Source of the DNA: Nioella sp. MMSF_3534
Lineage (GTDB): Bacteria > Pseudomonadota > Alphaproteobacteria > Rhodobacterales > Rhodobacteraceae
Reading direction: 5' to 3'
Length of the DNA stretch: 48,340 bases
Assembly (NCBI RefSeq): GCF_030732985.1
Contig: NZ_JASHJX010000034.1
Coordinates: 1 to 48,340 of the forward strand
The notes under the pieces were generated by a model, which saw nothing but the letters and a program-made list of their open reading frames with translations, did no database searches and was not told the origin of the DNA. Of this stretch, positions 8,565-16,859 are shown piece after piece. Every line of letters begins with the position of its first letter. Position 1 is the first letter of the stretch. The position numbers and the translations under genes were made by a program.

Positions 8565-9593
8565 ATGACCATCAACAAAGATCTTGCAGCATCCGTGGGC
8601 AACACGCCCCTGATCCGGCTGAACCGGCTGAGCGACGCCACCGGATGCGAGATCCTCGGTAAGGCCGAGTTCATGAACCCCGGCCAGTCGGTGAAGGATC
8701 GCGCGGCGTTGTTCATCATCCGCGACGCCATCGCGCGCGGCGATCTGAAGCCCGGCGGCACCATCGTGGAAGGAACCGCCGGGAATACCGGGATCGGCCT
8801 GTCGCTGGTGGGCGCCTCTATGGGGTTCAAGACGGTCATCGTCATCCCCGAGACGCAAAGCCAGGAAAAGAAGGACATGATCCGGCTGGCAGGCGCGGAG
8901 CTGGTGCAGGTGCCGGCAGCCCCCTACAAGAACCCCAACAACTACGTGCGCTATTCCGAACGGCTGGCCAAGGCGCTGGCCGAAAGCGAGCCCAATGGCG
9001 CGATCTGGGCCAACCAGTTCGATAATGTCGCCAACCGTCAGGCCCATGTTGAGACCACCGGGCCGGAAATCTGGGATCAGACCGGCGGCAAGGTCGATGG
9101 CTTCATCTGTGCCGTGGGCTCGGGTGGAACCATCGCGGGGGTCGGCATGGCTTTGCAGCCCAAGGGCGTGAAGATCGGCCTTGCGGACCCGGATGGGTCT
9201 GGCGTCCACAATTTCTATACGACGGGCGAATTCAAATCCGAGGGCGGCTCTATCACCGAAGGCATCGGGCAGGGGCGCGAGACCGCGAACCTCAAGGGAT
9301 TCCGCCCCGACATGAGCTACAAGATTTCCGACGCGGAAGCGCTGCCCATGGCCTTTGACCTGCTGTCGGAAGAGGGGCTCTGCGTTGGCGGGTCGTCGGC
9401 CATCAACATGGCCGGTGCGGTGCGCATGGCGCGCGAAATGGGGCCGGGCCATACCATCGTGACGATCCTTTGCGACTACGGCACACGCTACCAGTCCAAG
9501 ATGTTCAACCCTGACTTCCTGCGCGAAAAGGGCCTGCCGGTTCCTGCATGGATGGATGCCGCCCCGCGCGATCTGCCATCCGTTTTCGAGTAA
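8565..9593 (+). CDS. cysK: Cysteine synthase A (O-acetylserine sulfhydrylase)
   Basis: This 342-residue PLP enzyme makes cysteine from O-acetylserine and sulfide. The PLP lysine lies in NPGQSVKDRAA (about residue 46). The substrate-binding loop EGTAGNTGIGLS and the PLP phosphate loop AVGSGGTIAGVG are intact, and the C-terminus has VGGSSAIN. The length is slightly above the E. coli enzyme and typical of alphaproteobacterial ones. It follows trgB by 115 bases with its own leader hairpin, and its stop is only a few bases from the MscS gene, so these two may be co-transcribed. Cysteine and its thiol products reduce tellurite, consistent with the trgAB-cysK arrangement known from Rhodobacter sphaeroides. 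Confidence 0.95.
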   Translation: MTINKDLAASVGNTPLIRLNRLSDATGCEILGKAEFMNPGQSVKDRAALFIIRDAIARGDLKPGGTIVEGTAGNTGIGLSLVGASMGFKTVIVIPETQSQEKKDMIRLAGAELVQVPAAPYKNPNNYVRYSERLAKALAESEPNGAIWANQFDNVANRQAHVETTGPEIWDQTGGKVDGFICAVGSGGTIAGVGMALQPKGVKIGLADPDGSGVHNFYTTGEFKSEGGSITEGIGQGRETANLKGFRPDMSYKISDAEALPMAFDLLSEEGLCVGGSSAINMAGAVRMAREMGPGHTIVTILCDYGTRYQSKMFNPDFLREKGLPVPAWMDAAPRDLPSVFE

Positions 9594-9599
9594 CGGGTG

Positions 9600-11981
9600 A
9601 TGATGCGCCGCTTCCTTGTCCTCTGTCTGGTCGTTCTGACCGCGCTGAGCGCACCGGTCTGGGCGCAGGATACGTCGCTCGGCCCGGACTATGACCAGTG
9701 GACGCAATTGGCCGACCGTGCCGAAGGGGTGATCGACGCCGAACGCGCCTCCGATCCGGCGTTTGAGACACTGCGGGCGCAGATCGCCGAGTATCGCGAG
9801 CAATTCAGGGCCGCGACCGGAACCAATGCCGCGCGCATCGAGACGCTGCGCGCCCAGATCGTGGCGCTTGGCCCGGTGCCAGAGGATGGCAGCCCCGAGC
9901 CGGATGCGATTTCCAGCCAGCGGACCGATCTTGGCGCCCGGCTGGCCGAGGCCGAGGCCCCCGGACGCCGGGCAGAGGCAGAGCTGCGCCGTGCGCAGGG
10001 GCTGATCGGCGAGATCGACCGCCTGCTCGCCAGCCGACAGGCCGGGGCGTTGCTGACGTTGCAGCCGTCACCGATAAACCCGGCCAATTGGCCCGGCGCG
10101 ATCACGGCTGTTTTTTCCTATCTCAATTCGCTGGCCAACGAGAACCTGCGGCTGTGGAGTTCGCCGATCTACCAGGAGGAATTCAGCGAGAACCTGCCGC
10201 TGGTTTTGCTCTATCTGCTGGTTGGCATGGTGCTGATCCTGCGCGGGTGGCGGTGGGTCGGACGGATGATGCGCGGCCCTGTGGAACAGGAAGAAAGCTC
10301 GCCCACGGCACGGCTGTCGGTGTTTTTCCTGTCGATCGCGCAGCACGGGCTGCCGGCGCTCGGGGTGATTGCCCTGGCGCAGGCGGTGGAGGAAAGCAGC
10401 TTCGTGGGTTTGCGCGGCTCGGTCATCCTGGCGGCGATTCCGCAGATTGCCATTACCGTCGCGGCCGCCATCTGGATCGGGCGGCAGGTGTTCCCGGCCC
10501 GCGAGACGGCCGCGCGGCCACTGAATCTGCCCGAGGTCAAGCTGGCCCGAGGGCGGCGCGCGGCGGGCTGGCTCGGCCTGTTGATGGGGGTGTCGCAACT
10601 GGTCGATGCCATCGCCGAAAGCGAAGGTTTCCAGCCTGCGGAACGGCTTGTCATCTTCTTCCCGCTGGTGATCCTGACCGGCCTCTTTCTGGCCCGTCTC
10701 GGGCGGTTTCTGGTGTTGCATGCCAAGGCCCAGTCAGACCTGGAAGACCCGGCCAGCCTGCGCACCCGCGTCTTCGGGCTGATCGGCCGCGCCGTGCTGC
10801 TGTTGGGTTTTGCCGGGCCGGTGCTGGCCGGGGTGGGCTACTTCACCGCCGGATCGAGCTTTCTGTTTCCCGCCGTTCTGTCCCTGTCGCTGCTGGCACT
10901 TCTTGGGGTGCTGCAAAGGCTGGTGGCCAATGTCTACGGCGCCTTCACCGGACGGCAGGAAGGGCTGGACGAGGCGCTGACTCCGACCCTGATCGGCTTT
11001 CTGCTGACCCTGGCCTCGGTGCCGGTGTTCGCGTTGATCTGGGGCATGCGGCAGGCGCAGCTTGCGGATCTGTGGGAACAGCTGATCCTCGGCTTCGACC
11101 TTGGCGGCGTGCATATCAGCCCACGCAGTTTCCTCAGCTTCGCAATCGTGTTCGTCGTCGGCTACACCGCAACCCGCCTGATCCAGAGCACCCTGCGCAA
11201 TTCGGTCCTGCCCAAGACCAAACTGGACGCGGGCGGGCGCAACGCGGTTGTCACGGGAACCGGCTATGTGGGGATCTTTCTCGCCGCGCTGGTGGCCATC
11301 ACCGTGGCAGGGATCGACCTCAGTTCTATCGCCATTGTCGCCGGTGCCCTGTCCGTCGGCATCGGTTTCGGCCTTCAGGCCATCGTGTCGAATTTCGTCT
11401 CGGGCATCATCCTGCTGGTGGAACGCCCCATCAAGGAAGGCGACTGGATCCAGATCGGGACGACCGCGGGCTATGTGCGCGAAATCTCGGTGCGTTCGAC
11501 CCGGATCGAGACCTTCGACCGGTCCGATGTGATCGTGCCCAATGCCGACCTGATTTCCGGTGTGGTCACGAACATGACCCATCACAACGCCACGGGCCGG
11601 GTCATCGTGCCCGTGGGCGTGGCCTACGGGACCGATACGCGGCAGGTTGAAACCATTCTGAAAGAGGTGGCCGAGGCGCATCCCATGGTGCTGCTGACGC
11701 CGCCGCCCAATGTGATCTTCCAGGGCTTTGGGGCCGATAGCCTCAACTTCGAGATCCGGGCGATCCTGCGCGATGTGAACTGGATGCTGAGCGTCAAGAG
11801 CGACATGAATCACGAGATTGCCAAGCGCTTTGCCGAGGCCGGGATCGAAATTCCCTTTGCGCAGCGCGATATCTGGATCCGAAATCCCGACGCGCTGAAG
11901 ACCACGGCCGCCCTGACCGGGGCGGAGACTGAAGAAGACGGGGATGACACCGATGCGCCCCCGCAAGAGGAGCAGACCTGA
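9600..11981 (+). CDS. Large MscS-family mechanosensitive channel with DUF3772-type periplasmic domain
   Basis: This 793-residue inner-membrane protein has a cleavable signal sequence (MMRRFLVLCLVVLTALSAPVWAQ). A charged, partly coiled periplasmic segment follows (about residues 25-180). About ten membrane helices come next, and then the MscS core (about 540-750). The core is recognised from the pore helix ALSVGIGFGLQAIVSNFVSG, the beta domain ERPIKEGDWIQIGTTAGYV and RSTRIETFDRSDVIVPNADL. It should open under membrane tension to release solutes in hypo-osmotic shock. An acidic tail (ETEEDGDDTDAPP) ends the protein. Possible starts are the ATGs at 9600 and 9603 and a GTG at 9597. Its stop overlaps the alaX start by one base (TGATG), so translation is probably coupled. 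Confidence 0.9.
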   Translation: MMRRFLVLCLVVLTALSAPVWAQDTSLGPDYDQWTQLADRAEGVIDAERASDPAFETLRAQIAEYREQFRAATGTNAARIETLRAQIVALGPVPEDGSPEPDAISSQRTDLGARLAEAEAPGRRAEAELRRAQGLIGEIDRLLASRQAGALLTLQPSPINPANWPGAITAVFSYLNSLANENLRLWSSPIYQEEFSENLPLVLLYLLVGMVLILRGWRWVGRMMRGPVEQEESSPTARLSVFFLSIAQHGLPALGVIALAQAVEESSFVGLRGSVILAAIPQIAITVAAAIWIGRQVFPARETAARPLNLPEVKLARGRRAAGWLGLLMGVSQLVDAIAESEGFQPAERLVIFFPLVILTGLFLARLGRFLVLHAKAQSDLEDPASLRTRVFGLIGRAVLLLGFAGPVLAGVGYFTAGSSFLFPAVLSLSLLALLGVLQRLVANVYGAFTGRQEGLDEALTPTLIGFLLTLASVPVFALIWGMRQAQLADLWEQLILGFDLGGVHISPRSFLSFAIVFVVGYTATRLIQSTLRNSVLPKTKLDAGGRNAVVTGTGYVGIFLAALVAITVAGIDLSSIAIVAGALSVGIGFGLQAIVSNFVSGIILLVERPIKEGDWIQIGTTAGYVREISVRSTRIETFDRSDVIVPNADLISGVVTNMTHHNATGRVIVPVGVAYGTDTRQVETILKEVAEAHPMVLLTPPPNVIFQGFGADSLNFEIRAILRDVNWMLSVKSDMNHEIAKRFAEAGIEIPFAQRDIWIRNPDALKTTAALTGAETEEDGDDTDAPPQEEQT

Positions 11982-12703
11982 TGACCAAACAGCTATTCAT
12001 GGAAGACGCCTATCGCAAATCCGCCCCCGGCACGGTGGTGCGGATCACCGACGAGGGCGGCGTGGTTCTGGATGGCGCGCTCTTCTATGCGCAGGGCGGT
12101 GGCCAGCCGGGGGATAGCGGCACGCTCGATTGGGCGGGCGGACGGCTGCGGATTGCCACGACCGTGAAGGGCGAGGGGGGCGAGATCGTGATGGTCCCCG
12201 CCGAGGCCGGAGAGCTGCCTCCCGTGGGCGCGACGGTTGAACAGCGGCTCGACTGGGATCGGCGCTTTGCCCATATGCGCGTGCACACCGCGCTGCATCT
12301 TCTGTCCGTGGTGATCCCGCTGCCGGTGACCGGTGGCGCGATTTCCGCCGAGAAGGGGCGGCTCGATTTCGACATGCCCGACGCGCCCGATGACAAGATG
12401 GTGCTGCAAGGCAAGCTGAACGCCCTGATCGACCGCGATCTGCCGGTCAGCGAGACATGGATCACCGACGCGGAGCTTGAAGCCAATCCCGGTCTGGTCA
12501 AGACCATGTCGGTGATGCCGCCCATGGGCGCGGGCCGGGTGCGGCTGGTCAGGATCGGCGAAGAGGGGGCGAGCCAGATCGACCTGCAGCCCTGCGGCGG
12601 CACCCATGTGCGGCGCACCGGCGAGATCGGCAAGGTGACGCTTGGCAAGATCGAGAAGAAGGGCCGCCAGAACCGCCGGGTGAGTGTCATTCTGGCCGAG
12701 TGA
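11981..12703 (+). CDS. alaX: AlaX-type alanyl-tRNA editing protein
   Basis: This 240-residue free-standing homolog of the AlaRS editing domain hydrolyses Ser- or Gly-tRNA(Ala) in trans. The Zn-binding and catalytic motifs are present: HMRVHTALHLL (HxxxH) and PCGGTHVRRTGEIG (CxxxH). The N-terminal half carries the FYAQGGGQPGDSGTL strand-loop that mirrors AlaRS. The length fits the AlaX-M class. The start overlaps the MscS stop by one base. The gene is followed by repeat copy 2 and then by a gene on the opposite strand. Confidence 0.9.
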   Translation: MTKQLFMEDAYRKSAPGTVVRITDEGGVVLDGALFYAQGGGQPGDSGTLDWAGGRLRIATTVKGEGGEIVMVPAEAGELPPVGATVEQRLDWDRRFAHMRVHTALHLLSVVIPLPVTGGAISAEKGRLDFDMPDAPDDKMVLQGKLNALIDRDLPVSETWITDAELEANPGLVKTMSVMPPMGAGRVRLVRIGEEGASQIDLQPCGGTHVRRTGEIGKVTLGKIEKKGRQNRRVSVILAE

Positions 12704-12774
12704 TCCGTGGCAGGCGTCGGGCGGGGAACGGCCCGTCTCGAGCCCCCTTTCAGGGAGCCCTCGCCGCGCCGTCG

Positions 12775-12824
12775 GGGGGGCGCTGCCCCCCTGCGACCCC
12801 CCGAGGTATTTCACCCAAGATGAA
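12775..12824 (+). repeat. Intergenic hairpin-plus-core repeat, copy 2
   Basis: A perfect 7-bp hairpin (GGGGGGC 12775-12781, loop GCT, GCCCCCC 12785-12791) is followed by the core variant CCCCCCGAGGTATTT, then CACCCAAGATGAA. It lies between the convergent alaX and membrane-protein genes and could also help end both transcripts. Compare copies 1 (1-45) and 3 (27607-27655). Confidence 0.75.
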
Positions 12825-12828
12825 GGGG

Positions 12829-13902
12829 TCAGACAATCCAGGGGATGAACGGGTAGAGCAGCGCGATGCCGATCGGGCCGAGGGGGAAGAGCCAGGGCGC
12901 GATGGCGATCTTGACGGGCAGGGGCGAGAGGTCTGCGCCGCGCCTGCGGTCGAGCATCGGGGCCGCTGCCAGAACCAGCAGGACAGAGAAGAACAGGCAG
13001 TGCGACCAGCGGCCATAGTCGACGCCAAGGGCAAACAGCGCCAGCGTGGCGGCGGGGGCGAAGAGGAGCAGGTCGGGCGCCGCGGTGTTCAGCCGGTAGT
13101 GACGATGGAGCAGCAGCAGCGGCACAAGCGCCGCATAGGCCGCGATCAGGTAATGTGAGGGCGGGAAGCCGCGGGCCGGTTCCATGATCTCCCGGGTCCA
13201 GACCGAGGCGGCGAGATTGGCCTCGGGCGGCAGGGCGGTGGCCAGGTCGATCTCGGACCCGCCCCAGAGCATCAGCGCGATCGTGGCGGCAAGGACTGGC
13301 AGGGCGATGGTCACGGCATCGGTCAGCGACCGGCGCAGGGCCAGGGCGACCACAACGGGGACGCCGTAGAACAGCACCGCCTCATGCACCAGCATGGCGG
13401 TGGTCATAAGGAGCGCGGCGCGCCAAGCGCGCCCCTTCAGGACTGACGCGACTGCCAGCCCGGCCAGCACGAAGTTCACATGATCGAGCCGTGCCACGTC
13501 ATAGCCCATCTGCATCATGCCGACGGGCGCGATCAGTACGGCGGCGGCAAGGAATCGCTGTCCGGGGGCGGCATCCGCAAGCGGCAGGAACAGGCGGGAG
13601 GCGGCCACGGCCAGAGCCATGCACAACAGAAGATCGAGCCCGAGCATCACGCCGTATTCGGCCAGGCCCCCGTCCGGCAGTACCGCGAAGAGGGGGGCCA
13701 TGACGGACCCGATCAGCCCGCGGCGCAGAAAGCCGAACTCCTGATAGCTGACATGATAGTGGGTCAGGTTCCAGACCAGCGCGTCGGGGGGCGTGCCCGA
13801 CAGAGCCCACCCCATCAGATGCGGGCTGGCCCCGATCAGCCAGGCCAGCAGGGCCAGCAGGACGAAGCCATTCTGGCGTTCCTTGTTCCAATCTATCGCC
13901 AT
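12829..13902 (-). CDS. Unidentified polytopic membrane protein
   Basis: This is a 357-residue protein with about nine to ten hydrophobic helices and no cleavable signal. I do not recognise the family with confidence. Visible features are an early loop with NLTHYHVSYQEFGFLRRGLIG, an acidic-basic pair in GYDVARLDHVNFVL, and a helix starting LVHEAVLFYGVPV. Conserved-looking charged residues (Asp/Arg/His/Glu) placed next to membrane helices suggest an enzyme or polymerase of the EpsG/GT-C sort rather than a simple transporter, but this is weak. The gene stands alone between repeat copy 2 and the soxT-like gene and has no clear link to either. Confidence 0.6.
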   Translation of the reverse strand: MAIDWNKERQNGFVLLALLAWLIGASPHLMGWALSGTPPDALVWNLTHYHVSYQEFGFLRRGLIGSVMAPLFAVLPDGGLAEYGVMLGLDLLLCMALAVAASRLFLPLADAAPGQRFLAAAVLIAPVGMMQMGYDVARLDHVNFVLAGLAVASVLKGRAWRAALLMTTAMLVHEAVLFYGVPVVVALALRRSLTDAVTIALPVLAATIALMLWGGSEIDLATALPPEANLAASVWTREIMEPARGFPPSHYLIAAYAALVPLLLLHRHYRLNTAAPDLLLFAPAATLALFALGVDYGRWSHCLFFSVLLVLAAAPMLDRRRGADLSPLPVKIAIAPWLFPLGPIGIALLYPFIPWIV

Positions 13903-13988
13903 ATGCGCCTGCCTTGTTCCCTGCGGCCCCCGCCTTGCGCGAAGTCTAGGGGATTATGGCCCGATCACAAAGACTTCTGCGGAAACGC

Positions 13989-15041
13989 TTAGTCCGCGTT
14001 GCGGAAACCCTGCCCATAGATCAGGAAATGCAGACCGATCCGGGCACCTGCATAGATGCTGAGCAGCGTCACAGGGGCAGAGAGGCCGAGCACGGAAAAG
14101 GCCGACAACCCCTGACCGATGGAACAGCCGCTGGCCAGCACCGCGCCCACGCCCATCATCGAGGCCCCGACCAGTTGCCGCCCCAGCTCGCGGGCATCGT
14201 CGCAGGCTTCCCACCGGAAGTGACCCAGGCGGGTATTGCCCAGAAAGGCCCCTGCGACCACGCCCAGAACCGAGCCCATGCCGAATGTCACGGCCGTGCC
14301 GCTGGAGGTCATGGCGAAAAGGATGGTTTCTCCGATCGGGGCGGCGAATGTGTGGTTTGCGACGCTGATCGACTCGAAGCTTTCGAAATGCAGCCATTGC
14401 AGGGCGCCCCATGTGGCGGCGATGGTCACCCCGACGATGGCCGCCCAGATCGCGTGGGGGCGAAACTCTGACCAGTCGGCGCCGCGCATGGCCAGCCCCG
14501 CCAGGAGGGCGGCAATGAGGGTGGCGGTCGCCAGGGGTGGCAGGCCGGTGGCGCCTTCGACCATCTGGGCGATGCCGGAAGGGCTTTCGCTGGACTGGCC
14601 CGGAACCAGGGCCAGACGCAGCCCCGAAAGCGGGCCGGAAATGGTGGCATAGGCGGTGATGCCCATTGTGACCACCACCACGCCAGAGCGAAAATCGCCG
14701 CCACCGATCCGGGCCAGCGCGCCGAAGCCGCAATTGCCGGCCAATGCCATGCCAACCCCGAAAAGCAGACCACCCGCGACAGCCCCGACAATGGACCAGC
14801 GGGCCAGATAGAAGATATCCGCAGGGTTCAGCAGGCCCGCCGACATCAGCAGGTGGGTGCCCAGGATCGCTACACCGAGCGCAATGCCCCACATGCGCAA
14901 GCGGTTGTCGTTGCCGCCATAGCTGGCATCCTCGATCGCGGCGAGCGAACAGAACCGGCCGATCCGGGAGGCGAGGCCAAGGATCATACCCGTCGCGAGC
15001 CCGATCAGGGCCGCAAGTCCGGCGTCGGAAATCTCTGGCAT
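13989..15041 (-). CDS. soxT: YeeE/YedE family sulfur-compound transporter (SoxT-like)
   Basis: This 350-residue multi-helix protein belongs to the YeeE/YedE (TsuA) family, known for thiosulfate or sulfane-sulfur uptake. Three family cysteine motifs are present: GRFCSLAAIEDASYGG, LAGNCGFGALARIGGGDFRS and ASGCSIGQGLS. The start at 15041 is supported by GGGAGGA six bases upstream; an in-frame ATG seven codons earlier lacks such support. It is 35 bases downstream of soxR on the same strand, so the two are likely co-transcribed. In other alphaproteobacterial sox loci a gene of this family next to soxR is called soxT. It could import sulfur for biosynthesis or for sensing by SoxR. Confidence 0.85.
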   Translation of the reverse strand: MPEISDAGLAALIGLATGMILGLASRIGRFCSLAAIEDASYGGNDNRLRMWGIALGVAILGTHLLMSAGLLNPADIFYLARWSIVGAVAGGLLFGVGMALAGNCGFGALARIGGGDFRSGVVVVTMGITAYATISGPLSGLRLALVPGQSSESPSGIAQMVEGATGLPPLATATLIAALLAGLAMRGADWSEFRPHAIWAAIVGVTIAATWGALQWLHFESFESISVANHTFAAPIGETILFAMTSSGTAVTFGMGSVLGVVAGAFLGNTRLGHFRWEACDDARELGRQLVGASMMGVGAVLASGCSIGQGLSAFSVLGLSAPVTLLSIYAGARIGLHFLIYGQGFRNAD

Positions 15042-15076
15042 CAGGCGTCCTCCCAAACGCACCGGGCCACCGTCGG

Positions 15077-15424
15077 TCAGGCCTCGGGCATCTCGGGATT
15101 ACAGAACATATCGTAGACGAGTTCAAGAATTCTGATCGCGCGCTCATCGCAGAGACGATACCAGATCACTTTCCCGTCGCGCCGGGTGGCGACCAGACCT
15201 TCCAGCCGCAGACGGGCCAGTTGCTGCGACACCGCCGCCTGACGCGCGGCCAGCAGCTGTTCCAGCTCGGTCACGGATTTTTCACCGGTGGCAAGGTGGC
15301 ACAGGATCATCAGGCGGCCTTCATGACTGACAGCCTTGAGCAACTGGGCAGCTTCGGTTGCGTTGTTGGCAAGCCGCTCCATCTCGTCGCCCTCAAGGTC
15401 CGCTAGCCGCGCCGGTAGACCCAT
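15077..15424 (-). CDS. soxR: SoxR: ArsR-family (SqrR/BigR-like) persulfide-responsive repressor
   Basis: This is a 115-residue winged-helix repressor. The HTH is at about 50-75 (SVTELEQLL...RQAAVSQQLARLRLEGL). Cys42 (LMILCHL) and Cys108 (DMFCN) sit where SqrR of Rhodobacter capsulatus has Cys41 and Cys107, which form a sulfur bridge on exposure to reactive sulfur species. A third Cys92 (WYRLCDE) is extra. I chose the ATG at 15424 because AAGGGG precedes it by 8 bases; an in-frame start 17 codons upstream is possible. It probably represses soxS-soxV and soxX by binding the dyad at 16042-16072 and the ATTC-N8-GAAT site at 17465-17480, releasing when thiosulfate-derived persulfide appears. Confidence 0.9.
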   Translation of the reverse strand: MGLPARLADLEGDEMERLANNATEAAQLLKAVSHEGRLMILCHLATGEKSVTELEQLLAARQAAVSQQLARLRLEGLVATRRDGKVIWYRLCDERAIRILELVYDMFCNPEMPEA

Positions 15425-15458
15425 TTTTCCACGCCCCTTGTAAAATTGTCGGGTCGAC

Positions 15459-15474
15459 TGCGCCTTTTGGCGCA
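15459..15474. promoter_or_regulatory. Inverted repeat upstream of soxR
   Basis: A perfect 6-bp inverted repeat (TGCGCC, spacer TTTT, GGCGCA) lies 35 bases upstream of the soxR start, inside the 216-base gap between soxS and soxR. The gap holds no gene. It could be an operator, or a hairpin near the end of the soxS transcript. The T-run is inside the loop, so it is not a canonical terminator. Confidence 0.35.
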
Positions 15475-15640
15475 ATTGTGGGGCATATGGACCGATCAGG
15501 GTGGAATAGTCCAGCGTTTACGAAGGTTTCCCCTGTGGTTTCAGCCCGTTTGGCAAATCTCGTCCTGCTGCCAAAGCCGCGTGTCTCTGACCTCCAAGCG
15601 GAACCCCGGCCCGGCGGGGGGCAAAAGGGGGCGGTGCTCC

Positions 15641-16030
15641 TCACGGGGACGAGACCGCGCTGCGATGCTCGGACAGCTGACGCGACAGCAGGTCCATATG
15701 CATCCAGAACAGTTCATCCCCGACATAGCCTTCTGCGCGGGCGATTTCCTGCCCGTCTTCGACCAGAACGAAGGTCGGGGTAAAGACAACGCGGCTGGTG
15801 AAGGTCAGGTCGTCGGGCAGGTCATGCAAATCCACGATGCGCAGCGGGGCGGTTTCGGCGAATTCCGTCAGGGGATAGATCTCGCCCACATCCGAGTGCC
15901 AGCGGCGGCAGTAGACGCAGCCATCCTGTTCGACCATCACGAGGGCGGTATCCGCCGCCACAGTGCTGGCAAGGCCAAGCGCTGCGACACAGGCCGCGAC
16001 AAGAAGTTTGGCATTCATCGGCATACCCAT
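15641..16030 (-). CDS. soxS: SoxS: periplasmic thioredoxin
   Basis: This is a 129-residue exported thioredoxin-like protein with a signal peptide (MNAKLLVAACVAALGLASTVAA) and the redox motif GCVYCRRW. A cis-proline segment TPTFVLVEDG follows. In Paracoccus pantotrophus, SoxS reductively reactivates SoxYZ, and it is transcribed divergently from soxVW as here. The ATG at 16030 has an AAAGG site 8 bases upstream; a start at 16018 would give the signal peptide directly. It shares the short divergent promoter region with soxV. Confidence 0.88.
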   Translation of the reverse strand: MGMPMNAKLLVAACVAALGLASTVAADTALVMVEQDGCVYCRRWHSDVGEIYPLTEFAETAPLRIVDLHDLPDDLTFTSRVVFTPTFVLVEDGQEIARAEGYVGDELFWMHMDLLSRQLSEHRSAVSSP

Positions 16031-16041
16031 GATTGACGCCT

Positions 16042-16072
16042 TTCACATATAATGTATTTTGAATGTGTGAAT
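16042..16072. promoter_or_regulatory. Divergent soxS/soxV promoter with dyad (probable SoxR operator)
   Basis: TTCACATA (16042-16049) and TGTGTGAA (16064-16071) form an 8-bp dyad with one mismatch and a 14-base spacer. Two GAAT half-sites (16061-16064, 16069-16072) resemble half of the ATTC-N8-GAAT site upstream of soxX, but no perfect full site exists here. TATAAT at 16048-16053 fits a -10 for soxV. On the other strand, TTGCCA (16079-16074) with a 17-base spacer to TACATT fits a soxS promoter. All of this is read by eye. Confidence 0.5.
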
Positions 16073-16099
16073 ATGGCAAGTGCAGGGGAGGGCAGGCGC

Positions 16100-16837
16100 A
16101 TGTTCGACATCAGCTTTGGCGGCGCGGCGCTTGCGGGACTTCTGTCTTTCCTGTCGCCCTGTATCTTGCCCATTGTGCCCTTCTACCTGTCCTATCTTGC
16201 GGGGATGAGCGCCGATGACCTGGCCGCAGCCCGCGAAAACCGAGGTGCGAGCAGGCAGGCGATCCTGCCCGCGATTGCCTTCAGCCTCGGCATCCTGACC
16301 ATCTTCATGGCGCTCGGCATGGCCGCGTCCAGTTTCGGGCAGGCGGTGCGCGATGCGATGCCGGTACTGCGCTGGATCGCGGCGGCGATCATCCTGGCCA
16401 TGGGGCTGCATTTCCTTGGCGTGGTCAAGATCCCGATCCTCTACCGCCAGCTGCGCGCCGACAACCAGATCGACCGCGGCAAGGGCATCGTCGGGGCCTA
16501 TGTGATCGGGCTGGCCTTCGCCTTCGGCTGGACACCCTGCGTGGGTCCGGTTCTGGCCGCGATCCTGTTCACGGCGGCGGATGCGGGCACCGCCACGAAG
16601 GGCGCGCTGCTGCTGATGGTCTACGGGCTTGGCATGACACTGCCATTCATCGTTGCCGCCGCGTTTGTCGGGCCGTTCATGCGCTGGATGGGGCGGTTTC
16701 GCCGGCACATGGGCAAGGTGGAAAAGGGAATGGGCGTCTTGCTGATCGTCTTTGCCGTGCTGATCGCAACGGATTCGATCAATGTCGTGGCGCAATGGAT
16801 GATCGACTATGGCCCGGACTGGACGGGCATCGGATGA
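16100..16837 (+). CDS. soxV: SoxV: CcdA-type transmembrane thiol-reductant transporter
   Basis: This 245-residue, six-helix CcdA/DsbD-beta protein moves electrons from cytoplasmic thioredoxin to the periplasm for SoxW and the Sox machinery. The two redox cysteines lie in the pseudo-repeated motifs LSFLSPCILPIVPFYLSYLA and FAFGWTPCVGPVLAA. I chose the ATG at 16100 because GGGGAGGG (16085-16092) is 7 bases upstream and the protein then begins like known SoxV. An ATG at 16073 is also in frame but overlaps the operator region. It is followed by soxW after 22 bases. Confidence 0.93.
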   Translation: MFDISFGGAALAGLLSFLSPCILPIVPFYLSYLAGMSADDLAAARENRGASRQAILPAIAFSLGILTIFMALGMAASSFGQAVRDAMPVLRWIAAAIILAMGLHFLGVVKIPILYRQLRADNQIDRGKGIVGAYVIGLAFAFGWTPCVGPVLAAILFTAADAGTATKGALLLMVYGLGMTLPFIVAAAFVGPFMRWMGRFRRHMGKVEKGMGVLLIVFAVLIATDSINVVAQWMIDYGPDWTGIG

Positions 16838-16859
16838 CCATGATCGGGAGGAACGCACC

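Noticed and set aside
10088-11650. Second plus-strand frame inside the MscS gene
   Set aside because: It is an out-of-frame shadow without domains; the MscS frame has all motifs.
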